Below are positions 35,153 to 45,446 of a DNA stretch of 64,000 bases, piece by piece; the first letter of the stretch is position 1; every line of letters begins with the position of its first letter. The stretch comes from Melioribacteraceae bacterium (lineage in GTDB: Bacteria; Bacteroidota; Ignavibacteria; Ignavibacteriales; Melioribacteraceae), in assembly GCA_021739765.1 (NCBI GenBank), contig JAIPBD010000013.1, positions 62,001 to 126,000 of the forward strand, given 5' to 3'. The notes under the pieces are model-generated. The model did not search any database and was not told the DNA's origin. It saw only the letters and a program-made list of their open reading frames with translations. A program made the translations under genes and the position numbers.

Positions 35153-36445
35153 ATGATTCATAAAATTTTAATGTTAATTCTATTCTCCGGCACATTTATT
35201 TACTCACAATGGATTGATAATCCGGGATATAAACAAAAAGCAACAGAATTAAGTCTTTTATCAATTACTTCACTTCATATACACGAAGAGAGAGTTATGG
35301 TTAACGGAAGTAACGCAACCGGATCCTATTCGCTTCTCTATTCAGACGATGACGGTTCAACATGGACAGAAGCAATTTATGGCGATAAAACTATTTCGAT
35401 GACCGTTTTTGCGTCAATTTCCGCAGACACCATATTTACTTATGGATCATCTATATTTGGCACAAAGGCGATGCACATTTCAACCGATAAAGGAAACACA
35501 TGGACAAAACTTGATGGGGATTTTAGCGTTCTTCCTCTGTTTTTTGTTCCTTCAGAAATGGCTGGAAATTCCGAAAGAATAATTCTTACCGGGTTGGATA
35601 ATAATAATGGAGTCGTTATGACTGAAGACCATGGTAAGACGTGGAGCACTTTGGATGTTTTCGGTACTGAAGGAAATCGAGTTAATATCAATGCTTTATT
35701 AGAAGTAAATAATGAGTTTTTTGTAGCCGGAGAAGGCTTTTACAAAGCGAATTTTGATTCAATGAAGTGGAGTTTGGTGAATAATCTCGAAGTACTAGAT
35801 GCTGTGTATGAAAATGATAAATTTTATGGATCAGACGTAAAAATTTTCGAAAGCTCTGATTTCGGTGTAAACTGGACAGATCATGAAATTCTGGGGAGCA
35901 ACCTCGGCGAAAGAATCACAATTATAGGTGATAAATTGTTTGTCTCAATCGCTGAGGCTGGAAATCCGAGAGTTGTGATGTTTACTAATTTAGCTGATGA
36001 AGTTGATATAACAGAAGGACTAACCGATTATTCACAATCGAGCAGAATATTGAAATGGGTAAATAACTCGGCGTCTATTTATGCAATTCGGAGTACTTCA
36101 ACAAGTCTTTGGCAATATAAATTTTCCGGGGCTACAGCAATTGATGACGATTCCCAGGTGACGGAATTTCAATTATTCCAGAATTATCCCAATCCATTTA
36201 ACCCGGCCACAACCATTACATTCAGCATTCCTGATATTAACATTTATCAATCGGGGAGTTCAAATGTGGTTTTGAAAATCTATAATTTGCTTGGTGAAAC
36301 GGTTGCGGAATTAATAAATGAAAATCTGGCCGCAGGGGTTCATACGGTAGATTTCGATGCTTCAAATTTGAACAGCGGTATATACTTTTACGAATTAAAG
36401 ACCGGCAATTTTTTATCCACGAAGAAAATGATCCTACTTAAATAA
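35153..36445 (+). CDS. Secreted BNR/sialidase-like repeat protein with type IX sorting domain
   Basis: 430 residues. Signal peptide to about residue 19 (LFSGTFIYSQ). Four or more BNR-type Asp-box repeats: DDDGSTWTEAIYG, TDKGNTWTKLDGD, EDHGKTWSTLDVFG and SDFGVNWTDHEILG, predicting a beta-propeller. The C-terminal domain contains FQNYPNPFNPATTITFSIP and ends STKKMILLK. No catalytic residues of a sialidase can be assigned; it is probably a surface or secreted binding protein. Monocistronic. Confidence 0.9.
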   Translation: MIHKILMLILFSGTFIYSQWIDNPGYKQKATELSLLSITSLHIHEERVMVNGSNATGSYSLLYSDDDGSTWTEAIYGDKTISMTVFASISADTIFTYGSSIFGTKAMHISTDKGNTWTKLDGDFSVLPLFFVPSEMAGNSERIILTGLDNNNGVVMTEDHGKTWSTLDVFGTEGNRVNINALLEVNNEFFVAGEGFYKANFDSMKWSLVNNLEVLDAVYENDKFYGSDVKIFESSDFGVNWTDHEILGSNLGERITIIGDKLFVSIAEAGNPRVVMFTNLADEVDITEGLTDYSQSSRILKWVNNSASIYAIRSTSTSLWQYKFSGATAIDDDSQVTEFQLFQNYPNPFNPATTITFSIPDINIYQSGSSNVVLKIYNLLGETVAELINENLAAGVHTVDFDASNLNSGIYFYELKTGNFLSTKKMILLK

Positions 36446-36471
36446 TACCCATACAAATATTATAATCTCTT

Positions 36472-36501
36472 GGAGATCCGAATTCAGCGTTCGGAGTCTC
36501 C
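36472..36501 (+). terminator. Hairpin terminator after the BNR-repeat gene
   Basis: GGAGATCCGAA (36472-36482) pairs with TTCGGAGTCTCC (36490-36501) with one bulged base; 27 bases after the stop codon. No strong T tract follows. Confidence 0.6.
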
Positions 36502-36743
36502 ATGATTTATCAGCTAATTTTGAAAAGAATCCAAGGTTGTAAACAACGAAATCGTTGATAATTGATCAGTTAACGGCATAAAATCCTTTAGCGGGTGTGC
36601 AAAATGATGAAGGAGAAAACAAAATCCGCACAAGATTTCTCCAGACGGTCAAACCCGAATTATTTAAAATTTTCCTTAAAGGCGTCGCATCAAAGATTCC
36701 TGTTTGATTGTTTAGTTCGAGGTAGAAATGTTTGATTGAGATT

Positions 36744-36974
36744 TTATGGTACGGGATCGTAACCGCTTCCACCCCAAGGGTGACAACTGGTGATCCGTTT
36801 AATTGCCAGCCAACTTCCTTTTAGAATTCCATATTTTTTTAGAGCTTCCAACGAATAATGTGAGCAGGTGGGAGTGTATCTGCAAGAAGAGGGGAACAAC
36901 GGACTTATAAAAAGTTGATAAATTTTTATAATTAAGATGAATGGAATGGCAAGTATTTGTAAAAATTTTGTCAT
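36744..36974 (-). CDS. yidD: Membrane protein insertion efficiency factor YidD
   Basis: 76 residues matching YidD throughout: [40 protein letters not shown] and [12 protein letters not shown]. The three conserved cysteines and the HPxGGxGxDPVP ending are present. YidD supports YidC-dependent insertion of inner-membrane proteins. It is usually found beside rnpA and yidC; here it follows hemB with a 39-base gap instead. Confidence 0.95.
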   Translation of the reverse strand: MTKFLQILAIPFILIIKIYQLFISPLFPSSCRYTPTCSHYSLEALKKYGILKGSWLAIKRITSCHPWGGSGYDPVP

Positions 36975-37013
36975 TTGTTTTCCAACCGGAAAATTAATTC
37001 CGGTTAGATGAAA

Positions 37014-38000
<987 letters not shown>

Positions 38001-38687
38001 CTAAGAATTTTTTATAAGGTTGTTGTTAATATAACTAAGAAATTCCTTCTTTACATTTTCGTCTTCAAATTTTCCCGAGTACTCGGCGGTAATTGTTGTA
38101 CTATCCGTGTCATTAATACCTCTTGCTGAAACGCAGAGGTGTTTTCCCTCAACCACTACAGCAACGTCATCAGTATTTAGAACATCCTTAAGTTCGTTTG
38201 CGATTTGTATTGTCATCCTTTCCTGAACCTGGGGTCGTTTCGCGTAATAATCTACGATTCTATTCAGTTTAGAAAGTCCAATGACTTTTCCGGATGAAAT
38301 GTAGGCCACATGCGCATTACCAAAGATTGGTAGAAAATGATGTTCACAAGTTGAGTGAAAAATGATGTTTTTTTCAACAACCATTTCTTTGTATTTGTAC
38401 TTGTTATCAAAAACCGTAGGCTCCGGTTTATTCGCGGGATTTAATCCGCTGAATATTTCATTCACAAACATTTTAGCAACACGTTTTGGAGTTCCCTTTA
38501 AACTGTCGTCGGTTAAATCCAATCCCATCGTAATCATTATTTGTTCGAACAGATTTTGAATAATTTCTTCTTTGGTTTTATCATCCTTTTCAAAAGCGTC
38601 TTTGCGAAGAGGAGTTTCATAACTTGTCCCCACATGAGCTTCGCCGATCTCTTCAATTCTTAATGTGTTAAAATTTTTTGAACCCAT
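38001..38687 (-). CDS. folE: GTP cyclohydrolase I
   Basis: Makes 7,8-dihydroneopterin triphosphate from GTP, the first step of folate or queuosine-type pathways. 228 residues. Zinc ligands Cys114 and His117 in HSTCEHHFLPIFG and Cys185 in GKHLCVSARG are present, with catalytic His116 in the same stretch, and substrate loop IGLSKLNRIVDYYAKRPQVQ. AAGGA precedes the ATG. First gene of the folE-hemB pair. Confidence 0.96.
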   Translation of the reverse strand: MGSKNFNTLRIEEIGEAHVGTSYETPLRKDAFEKDDKTKEEIIQNLFEQIMITMGLDLTDDSLKGTPKRVAKMFVNEIFSGLNPANKPEPTVFDNKYKYKEMVVEKNIIFHSTCEHHFLPIFGNAHVAYISSGKVIGLSKLNRIVDYYAKRPQVQERMTIQIANELKDVLNTDDVAVVVEGKHLCVSARGINDTDSTTITAEYSGKFEDENVKKEFLSYINNNLIKNS

Positions 38688-38845
38688 TTTTTATCCTTAG
38701 TTGGTAATTGTCAATTTTGAGAACAACATTATTGTGAAAAGAATTCATTTTCACTCAATATAAAAGAAATTGTTCCATAAAAGGTCTAAATATACAGTTT
38801 AGTTAATCGAATCATGGTAATAAAGACGACTTGATGTCTTTATAT

Positions 38846-39385
38846 CTATTTGAGAAAATTTTTATACATCATCGATTCGACCGGATAAATTGTCTTTTCG
38901 TTATACTTTGCGTTCGATTTTGCGTTGTAGGGAACTTCAACATCGCCTTCTAATTTGAAATAAATAATTTGCCCGATCGGCATTCCGGCATAAACGATTA
39001 CAGGTTGTTTTACGGAGATCTCCAAAGTCCATGTGTTACAAAAACCCGCGTCGCCTTTTCCAGCGGTTGCGTGAATATCGATCCCCAATCTGCCAACACT
39101 TGATTTTCCCTCCAGAAAAGGGACGAAATCAAACGTTTCGGTGTATTCTTCAGTAACGCCCAAATACAATTTTTGCGGGATGAGAGTATAACCCTCGGTT
39201 GGAATCTCAAATCGTCTTGTTTTATTGTGTTTTTTTGCGTCAAGAATATCGTTTTCATAAACCGCAAGCCATTTCCCGAGATGTACATCATAACTGTTTG
39301 TTCCCAGTTGATCACGATTGAAAGGCTTGATTACAATTTTTCCTGCTTTAATTTCGTCAAGAATTTTTTTATCAGATAAAATCAT
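38846..39385 (-). CDS. dcd: dCTP deaminase
   Basis: Deaminates dCTP to dUTP, feeding dTMP synthesis. 179 residues. Family motifs: MILSDKKILDEIKAG, LGTNSYDVHLGKWL, the nucleotide-binding EGKSSVGRLGIDIHATAGKG and catalytic Glu122 in TWTLEISV. It could be a mono-functional deaminase or a bifunctional deaminase/dUTPase; the sequence alone does not decide. The ZnuA-like gene is 36 bases downstream in the other reading direction of the list, on the same strand. Confidence 0.93.
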   Translation of the reverse strand: MILSDKKILDEIKAGKIVIKPFNRDQLGTNSYDVHLGKWLAVYENDILDAKKHNKTRRFEIPTEGYTLIPQKLYLGVTEEYTETFDFVPFLEGKSSVGRLGIDIHATAGKGDAGFCNTWTLEISVKQPVIVYAGMPIGQIIYFKLEGDVEVPYNAKSNAKYNEKTIYPVESMMYKNFLK

Positions 39386-39421
39386 ATAACAAGTTCACTC
39401 TTCGAATTAGATAGTTTTAGA

Positions 39422-40255
39422 TCAAAGATATTTTTCGAATTTACTAATTATATCCTCAAAATTGGCCAGAATATTATCCGGAAGAGGATTTAATTCAATG
39501 ACTTCAACCCCAATTTCGTCCGCAATCGCTTGAGCCGATATTTTTGAGTGCTGAGGCGAAACAAAAATTGCTTTTAACCCGTTTAATTTTGCAAATGAAA
39601 TAATTTTTGAAAGATCGGCGGGGTTTGGTTCGGCGCCGTGATCTTCGATCGCGATTTGATTTAAACCAAAATCCTTCGCGAGATAAAACCATGAAGGATG
39701 AAAAACAAGAAAGGATTTCTCTTTTTTTGCTGTGAATAGATCCTGGAATTTGATTTCGATAGAATCTAGTCTCTCAATTAAAACAGCCATGTTCTGTGTT
39801 ATTGTAAAATGTTTTTCGGGATAGAGTTTAATCAGCTTTTTAGCGAGATTTAAAACGATTTCTTTTAATAGAATCGGACTGTTCCAAATATGTGGATCGT
39901 GATTCTCGATTTTTATATCGTTGCTCAAATCGAAAACTTGCAATTCCTTATTTAATGATTGAAACCTTTCCAGCCAAATTTTATCAAATATAAAATCGTT
40001 TCCTACTGAAACATAAGTCGCGGATTTTGAAATCATTTTTAATTGATCCGGAGTAGGCTCATAAGTGGAAGGATTCCAACCGGGTTTAATCACTGCGATT
40101 GATTTAATTGAGTTTCCCGTCAGTGAATCAATTAATGATTTTATTGGTTGGATTGATGTTAAGATTACATCTTCCTTAATCTTTTCATTACTTTCCGTGC
40201 AGCTGAGCGCAACAATCAGAATTGCCGATAGTAACAGTAATTTTTGAATCCTCAT
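39422..40255 (-). CDS. ZnuA/TroA-like metal-binding lipoprotein with altered ligands
   Basis: 277 residues. Lipobox IVALSCTES; cluster-A1 solute-binding fold of zinc or manganese ABC importers. The first ligand motif, usually P-H-T-x-E, reads NPSTYEPTP, so the His is Ser63. His122 (DPHIW) and His186 (VFHPSW) are kept, and the late LDPL aspartate of Mn-type members reads LNPL. The His-rich zinc loop of ZnuA is absent. No permease or ATPase gene is adjacent. It may bind metal weakly or something else; the family call is firm, the substrate is not. Confidence 0.85.
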   Translation of the reverse strand: MRIQKLLLLSAILIVALSCTESNEKIKEDVILTSIQPIKSLIDSLTGNSIKSIAVIKPGWNPSTYEPTPDQLKMISKSATYVSVGNDFIFDKIWLERFQSLNKELQVFDLSNDIKIENHDPHIWNSPILLKEIVLNLAKKLIKLYPEKHFTITQNMAVLIERLDSIEIKFQDLFTAKKEKSFLVFHPSWFYLAKDFGLNQIAIEDHGAEPNPADLSKIISFAKLNGLKAIFVSPQHSKISAQAIADEIGVEVIELNPLPDNILANFEDIISKFEKYL

Positions 40256-40435
40256 AACTTTTTCGCTTTTTTGTGATTCACAAATTTAACTTATTATCAA
40301 CTAAAAATGACTTAGTAAAAGAGGAAGAATCGTATAAGAAAAAATAAATTTTGAAATCCTTACAAAAATTGGTTTAATTTGTGCCTCGTGTTGATAAATA
40401 AAATGAATATTTCTAATAATTATTAAAGTTGAAGA

Positions 40436-42766
40436 ATGAAGAATCTGGTTATTGTTGAATCTCCCGCAAAAGCAAAAACGATTGAAAAGTTTCTTGGTAA
40501 GGACTATTTGGTTACTTCGAGTTACGGTCACGTGCGAGATCTGGAGAAGAAAAATTACGGTGTTGATATTGAAAATAATTTCAAACCAAACTATAAAATT
40601 TCCGATGATAAAAAAGCGGTTGTTAAAGAACTGAAAAAACTCGCTAAAAAAGCTGAGACAATTTGGCTCGCAACTGACGAGGACCGTGAAGGGGAAGCTA
40701 TTTCATGGCATTTAAAAGAAGCTCTTGAATTAGAAAACGAAAAAATTAAAAGAATCGTTTTTCATGAAATCACCAAAAACGCGATATTAACCGCAATAGA
40801 AAATGCGCGAAATATTGATGATAATTTGGTTGACGCCCAGCAAGCACGCCGAATTTTGGATAGGCTTGTTGGATTCGAATTGTCGCCTTTATTGTGGAAA
40901 AAAGTTAGACCCCAATTATCGGCCGGGAGAGTTCAATCCGTTGCCGTAAGATTAATTGTGGAGCGTGAGAGAGAAATTGAAGCGTTCACACCGGAATCAC
41001 AATTTAGAGTAACAGCGGAATTTTATTCAACTGATGGCGAGAAAAAACTCTTCAAATCGGAATTGGATAAAAAATTCAAAACTCAAAAAGAAGCTGAGGA
41101 ATTTTTAGCCGTTTGCCGTGATGCTAATTATTCCATAGAAAGTTTGCAGAAAAAACCATTTTCGAAATCACCTTCGCCTCCGTTTACTACTTCAACACTT
41201 CAACAAGAAGCAAGTAGAAAGCTGGGTTTTTCAGTTGTGCGGACAATGATTGTCGCTCAGAAATTGTACGAAGCCGGACATATTACTTATATGAGAACTG
41301 ACTCCGTTAATTTGAGTGATTTCGCAATCGAAGCCGCTGAATCACAAATTGTTTCCGAATACGGCAAAAATTATGCGCATTCACGCAGATTCAAAACAAA
41401 AAGTGCATCCGCGCAGGAAGCCCATGAAGCTATCCGTCCGACATATTTTAATAAAGAATCTGCCGGATCGGCAAAGGATGAGAAATCTCTTTACGATTTA
41501 ATTTGGAAAAGAGCCATCGCTTCACAAATGAGCAATGCTGAATTGGAACGTACCACTCTAAAAATCGCGCTTAATAACCATGATGCAAAATTTGTATCTA
41601 AGGGCGAAATCATAAAATTCGATGGATTTTTGAAAGTTTATCTCGAATCTAAAGATGATGAAAATGGGGATAATGAGGACTCCGGATTGCTGCCGCCTTT
41701 AAAAGAAGGTGAAAATCTGGCTTATGATTCCATTACCGCGACTGAAAGATATACTCGAGCACCCGCTCGATACACCGAAGCCAGCTTGGTTAAAAAACTT
41801 GAGGAATTAGGGATTGGCCGACCATCTACGTACGCACCAACAATCAGTACTGTTCAAAAAAGAGGTTACGTTTTAAAAGATGAGTTGCCCGGATTTGAAA
41901 GGAGTTATGCTGTTGTTCGCCTTTCAAATGAAAACAAAATTGAAAGCAAAATAGAAACCGAAATAACAGGTGCGATTAAAGGAAGATTATATCCTGCCGA
42001 TATCGCCAAACTGGTAAATGATTTCCTTCTGGAAAATTTTCCCAAAATATTAGATTTCAAATTTACCGCCCATGTAGAAAAAGAATTGGATGACATTGCT
42101 AACGGACAATTAAACTGGAGCGAAATGCTTAAGGAGTTTTATTTTCCTTTTCATGAAACCGTTGAGCACACAACTGAAAACAGTGAACGGGTTTCGGGTG
42201 AAAGAATTTTGGGGAATGATCCCAAAAGTGGAAAACAAATCTCAGTAAGAATGGCGAGATTCGGTCCCGTTGCTCAGTTAACTGATTTAGATGATGAAGA
42301 AGCCAAACCGGATTATGCCGGTCTTCGTCCAGGTCAAACACTCGAGCTTATAACACTTGAAGAAGCGTTGGATTTGTTTAAGTTGCCTCGAACTTTGGGC
42401 AAATATGAAGAGAAAGATGTTGTTGTAGCTATCGGCAGATTTGGACCTTACATTCGTCACGATGGCAAATTTGTTTCTCTAAAAAAAGAATTTGATCCTT
42501 ACACCGTTGATCTTGAAACGGCAATTGAGCAGGTTGAATTAAAACGGAAAAAAGATGAAGAAGCTCATATTAAAACTTTCGAAGAGAATCCCGAGTTCAA
42601 AATTCTTAATGGAAGATGGGGACCTTATTTAAAAGCGGGTAAACAAAATATCAGGATTCCGAAAGATAAAAACCCGGCTGAAATTACTTTTGAGGAAGCT
42701 GTCGCGCTTTCTGAAAACCCACCTCCAAAAGGCGGGAAAAAAGGAAAGAAGGGGAAGAAGAAGTAA
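40436..42766 (+). CDS. topA: DNA topoisomerase I (type IA)
   Basis: Relaxes negative supercoils by single-strand passage. 776 residues. Toprim domain with Glu8 in IVESPAKAKTIEKFLG and the acidic triad Asp81, Asp83, Glu85 in LATDEDREGEAISWHL; catalytic Tyr285 in HITYMRTDSVNLS; RPTYF and LGIGRPSTYAPTIS motifs. The C-terminus has topoisomerase C-terminal repeats (IGRFGPYIRHDGKFVSLK, GRWGPYLKAGKQNIRI) in place of zinc ribbons, and a lysine-rich tail. Housekeeping, monocistronic. Confidence 0.97.
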   Translation: MKNLVIVESPAKAKTIEKFLGKDYLVTSSYGHVRDLEKKNYGVDIENNFKPNYKISDDKKAVVKELKKLAKKAETIWLATDEDREGEAISWHLKEALELENEKIKRIVFHEITKNAILTAIENARNIDDNLVDAQQARRILDRLVGFELSPLLWKKVRPQLSAGRVQSVAVRLIVEREREIEAFTPESQFRVTAEFYSTDGEKKLFKSELDKKFKTQKEAEEFLAVCRDANYSIESLQKKPFSKSPSPPFTTSTLQQEASRKLGFSVVRTMIVAQKLYEAGHITYMRTDSVNLSDFAIEAAESQIVSEYGKNYAHSRRFKTKSASAQEAHEAIRPTYFNKESAGSAKDEKSLYDLIWKRAIASQMSNAELERTTLKIALNNHDAKFVSKGEIIKFDGFLKVYLESKDDENGDNEDSGLLPPLKEGENLAYDSITATERYTRAPARYTEASLVKKLEELGIGRPSTYAPTISTVQKRGYVLKDELPGFERSYAVVRLSNENKIESKIETEITGAIKGRLYPADIAKLVNDFLLENFPKILDFKFTAHVEKELDDIANGQLNWSEMLKEFYFPFHETVEHTTENSERVSGERILGNDPKSGKQISVRMARFGPVAQLTDLDDEEAKPDYAGLRPGQTLELITLEEALDLFKLPRTLGKYEEKDVVVAIGRFGPYIRHDGKFVSLKKEFDPYTVDLETAIEQVELKRKKDEEAHIKTFEENPEFKILNGRWGPYLKAGKQNIRIPKDKNPAEITFEEAVALSENPPPKGGKKGKKGKKK

Positions 42767-42790
42767 GCATCGAATCGAAGTATTTAATTA

Positions 42791-42849
42791 ATGAATACGT
42801 GAAATTATATTATGAAAAATTTTGATTGATTAAGATTTCGCGTATTCAT
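42791..42849 (+). terminator. Hairpin terminator after topA
   Basis: ATGAATACG (42791-42799) pairs with CGTATTCAT (42841-42849), followed by TTTTTAT. It overlaps the end of the convergent phosphatase gene. Confidence 0.55.
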
Positions 42850-42851
42850 TT

Positions 42852-43994
42852 TTATCCAAATTGGCATTTCACAGCAAGCAAAGTTATATCATCATTCTGT
42901 TGTCCGAAATCATTCACTTTCCGCAAAATAGAATTGCAAATTGATTCGGCTGAACCACCCGCGTTCTGCCGAATTATTTTTTTTACTTCATCAATCCCCA
43001 AGAGTTTATTCGATTTGTCGGCTGTTTCGGTAATTCCATCAGTGAGCAAAACAAAAATATCATTCGGTTTGTAATCAATTGTTTTAGAGTTGAACGGGAA
43101 ATTAGTTTTTACGCCAACCGGAATTTGTTTTATCGTTAATTCATCAACATTCATTGTTTCGCTATTATAGTGTAATATTGGCAAATGTCCGGCTACCGTA
43201 AATTCTAATTTGTTATCTCCAAAAAATTTTAGAATTGTTGATGTGATAAACATATTTTTCTTTGTCAGCGGCATCAACGTGTTATTAACATCTGAAATAA
43301 TTTCGCCAAGTGACTTGTTCTGTTGAAGAGAAACTCGCAGAGAACTTTTGAACATTCCGGTATAAACGCCGGAGGAAACTCCATGCCCCGAAACATCCGC
43401 AATGGCACAGTAAAGCGTTTTTTCCATTTGCACAAAATCTACCAAATCGCCACCGACTTCAGTCGCGGGATTTGATTTACCATAAACTTGAAAATTGTGC
43501 GTTTTGATGTTTATTTCAGGCACTAAAACATCATGAATTCCTTTAGCGAGATCCATCTCAGCTTTTAACAAAAAATGATTTATCCCGACTCTTGTTATAA
43601 AAGTAACAAAGAATGTATACCCGAGCATAACGGAAAGCATTATTCCGAGTCCGACGACAATGGCTTTTTCTTTAATAAATTCTGGTGCGAGTTCGGTTGG
43701 ATTATCTGATCTCAGATAAAAGATATAGAGGAATTGCGCAATTAGAATAATCGGTAAGGCCCAAAGCCTTCGTGTCGCTGCGTATGCATATCCGGCGGAA
43801 ATCAAACCCGATATCAATACTCCGGAAATTAATGCCGGATATGAATATTTTAATTCGCTGAATAAATCGCCGACAAATCCCATGGATGAGAACATAAAAA
43901 ATACCGCGAGCAGAAATAGCGAGAAGTATTTTAACTCGATCGTCTTCCAGAATTGACGCGTAAATAATCTTTTTTTTGAGCCGGAGTATTTCAT
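42852..43994 (-). CDS. SpoIIE/RsbU-type PP2C serine phosphatase with membrane domain
   Basis: 380 residues. N-terminal membrane region of about five helices (about 20-140), then a PP2C-like SpoIIE domain: IHDVLVPEINIKTHNFQVYG, NPATEVGGDLVDFVQME, CAIADVSGHGVSSGVYTGMF, VAGHLPILHY, FVLLTDGITETADKSN and QQNDDITLLAVK. The metal-binding aspartates are in place. Such phosphatases usually activate anti-sigma-factor antagonists. Third gene after the giant kinase and NtrC-like regulator, 58 bases downstream, so probably the output or feedback arm of the same pathway. No partner antagonist gene is visible. Confidence 0.93.
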   Translation of the reverse strand: MKYSGSKKRLFTRQFWKTIELKYFSLFLLAVFFMFSSMGFVGDLFSELKYSYPALISGVLISGLISAGYAYAATRRLWALPIILIAQFLYIFYLRSDNPTELAPEFIKEKAIVVGLGIMLSVMLGYTFFVTFITRVGINHFLLKAEMDLAKGIHDVLVPEINIKTHNFQVYGKSNPATEVGGDLVDFVQMEKTLYCAIADVSGHGVSSGVYTGMFKSSLRVSLQQNKSLGEIISDVNNTLMPLTKKNMFITSTILKFFGDNKLEFTVAGHLPILHYNSETMNVDELTIKQIPVGVKTNFPFNSKTIDYKPNDIFVLLTDGITETADKSNKLLGIDEVKKIIRQNAGGSAESICNSILRKVNDFGQQNDDITLLAVKCQFG

Positions 43995-44052
43995 TTGTGT
44001 TCCTTCATAATTCGACGATTCCAGGAAACGAATTGTTCGAAATTATTCTTAT

Positions 44053-45444
44053 TTAATTTCCACATTTTTTAATCATTTTATGAAGATTGGATCGGTTTAT
44101 TCCGATATGTTCTGCCGCTAAAGTTACATTCCCATCAAATTTATCCAACAAATTTTGCACGAATAATTTTTCTACCAATCTAGCGGCTTTATCTGCTTCG
44201 GCTTTTCTTAGTTTATCCATTTCTTCCCATGTTTTTGGAATTTCGAATTGTATATCATGCTTTTTCGATGCACGATTTTTAAATACTTCCCTATTAAGAT
44301 CTTCATGATTAATTATTTCGGACTCGGAAGTAATTAATGTGAGTGTGATAAAATTTTTCAGTTCACGTACATTCCCCGGCCAGTTATATTGCGACATGAT
44401 TTTGATTGCTTCAGCGCTGAATGTTTTTTTTGGTGAATTCATTTCGTTACTGAAAATTGTCGTAAAGTAGTTGATAAGAGCGGGGAGGTCAGTCATTCTC
44501 TGGGATAACTTCGGCACACTAATTGGCAAAACGTTTAGCCTGTAAAAAAGATCAGGGCGAAATTTTTCTGAAGCAACTAATTCTTCAAGATTTTGGTTTG
44601 TAGCCGCAATAATTCTTGCGTTGGTTTTAATTGACTTAAGTCCGCCAACCCGTTCAAACTCCTTCTCTTGTATTACTCTCAGGATTTTCACTTGGGCAAG
44701 CGGGTTCAGTTCAGATATTTCATCGAGAAAAATCGTGCCGTTGGTTGCCAGTTCAAATTTCCCGATTTTACGTTGGTTAGCTCCTGTGAACGAACCCTTC
44801 TCATGTCCGAAAAATTCACTCTCAATCAATTCGTTTGGAATCGCGGAACAATTAACCGCGACAAAAGAATTGTTACAACGTTTACTGTGATTGTGAATTT
44901 GTCGCGCGACTATTTCTTTCCCAACTCCGCTCTCACCGGTGATTAGAACTGTATTGTCGCTTTCAGCATATAGTTTTATTCTATTCTTCAATTCAACCAT
45001 CACATCTGATGAACCGACTAAATTCGAGAATGGTTTACCGGATTCGTTCTCATAATTTTTAGCCTTAATACTCATTAGTTGATACTTAAGGGATTTCTCA
45101 ATTATTATCTTAAGCTCATCGAGATGCGGGGTTTTCGATATGTAGTCAATTGCTCCCATCCTAATCGCTTTAACCGCGGTATCAACGGAACCGTAATCGG
45201 TTATTATTATAACGGGCAGGTTTTGATTTTCTTCATGTATTTTTGATAATACCTGAAGCCCATTTTTCTCCTCATCAAGCATTAAATCCAGAAGAATAAC
45301 ATCAGGCTGAAAAGATCTAATTTTTTGGATTCCTTCGTTGCTGTTGGTTGCAAACTCACAGACAAAATCGTTTTTCAGAAGGAAAGTGAAATCAGATAAA
45401 AATTCTTCATCGTCATCTATAATTAAAATGTGCGGCTTGTCCAT
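44053..45444 (-). CDS. NtrC-family sigma-54-dependent response regulator
   Basis: 463 residues. Receiver domain with Asp53 (VILLDLMLDEEKNG) and Lys104 (ISKTP). Central AAA+ domain with Walker A GESGVGKE (170-177), the sigma-54 contact loop GSFTGA (217-222) and Walker B GTIFLDEISELNPLAQVKIL. C-terminal Fis-like helix-turn-helix with GNVTLAAEHIGINRSNLHKM. It starts two bases after the stop of the giant kinase gene and is surely its partner. Binding targets: see the two palindromes and sigma-54 promoter upstream of 49126. Confidence 0.97.
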   Translation of the reverse strand: MDKPHILIIDDDEEFLSDFTFLLKNDFVCEFATNSNEGIQKIRSFQPDVILLDLMLDEEKNGLQVLSKIHEENQNLPVIIITDYGSVDTAVKAIRMGAIDYISKTPHLDELKIIIEKSLKYQLMSIKAKNYENESGKPFSNLVGSSDVMVELKNRIKLYAESDNTVLITGESGVGKEIVARQIHNHSKRCNNSFVAVNCSAIPNELIESEFFGHEKGSFTGANQRKIGKFELATNGTIFLDEISELNPLAQVKILRVIQEKEFERVGGLKSIKTNARIIAATNQNLEELVASEKFRPDLFYRLNVLPISVPKLSQRMTDLPALINYFTTIFSNEMNSPKKTFSAEAIKIMSQYNWPGNVRELKNFITLTLITSESEIINHEDLNREVFKNRASKKHDIQFEIPKTWEEMDKLRKAEADKAARLVEKLFVQNLLDKFDGNVTLAAEHIGINRSNLHKMIKKCGN

Positions 45445-45446
45445 AT

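Noticed and set aside
36566-36772. 68-codon minus-strand frame overlapping the end of yidD, considered as rnpA because yidD often neighbours it
   Set aside because: No RNase P protein motif (such as the RNR box) and overlap with the conserved yidD C-terminus.
39010-39315. 101-codon frame inside dcd
   Set aside because: Same-strand out-of-frame shadow of a well-conserved enzyme.
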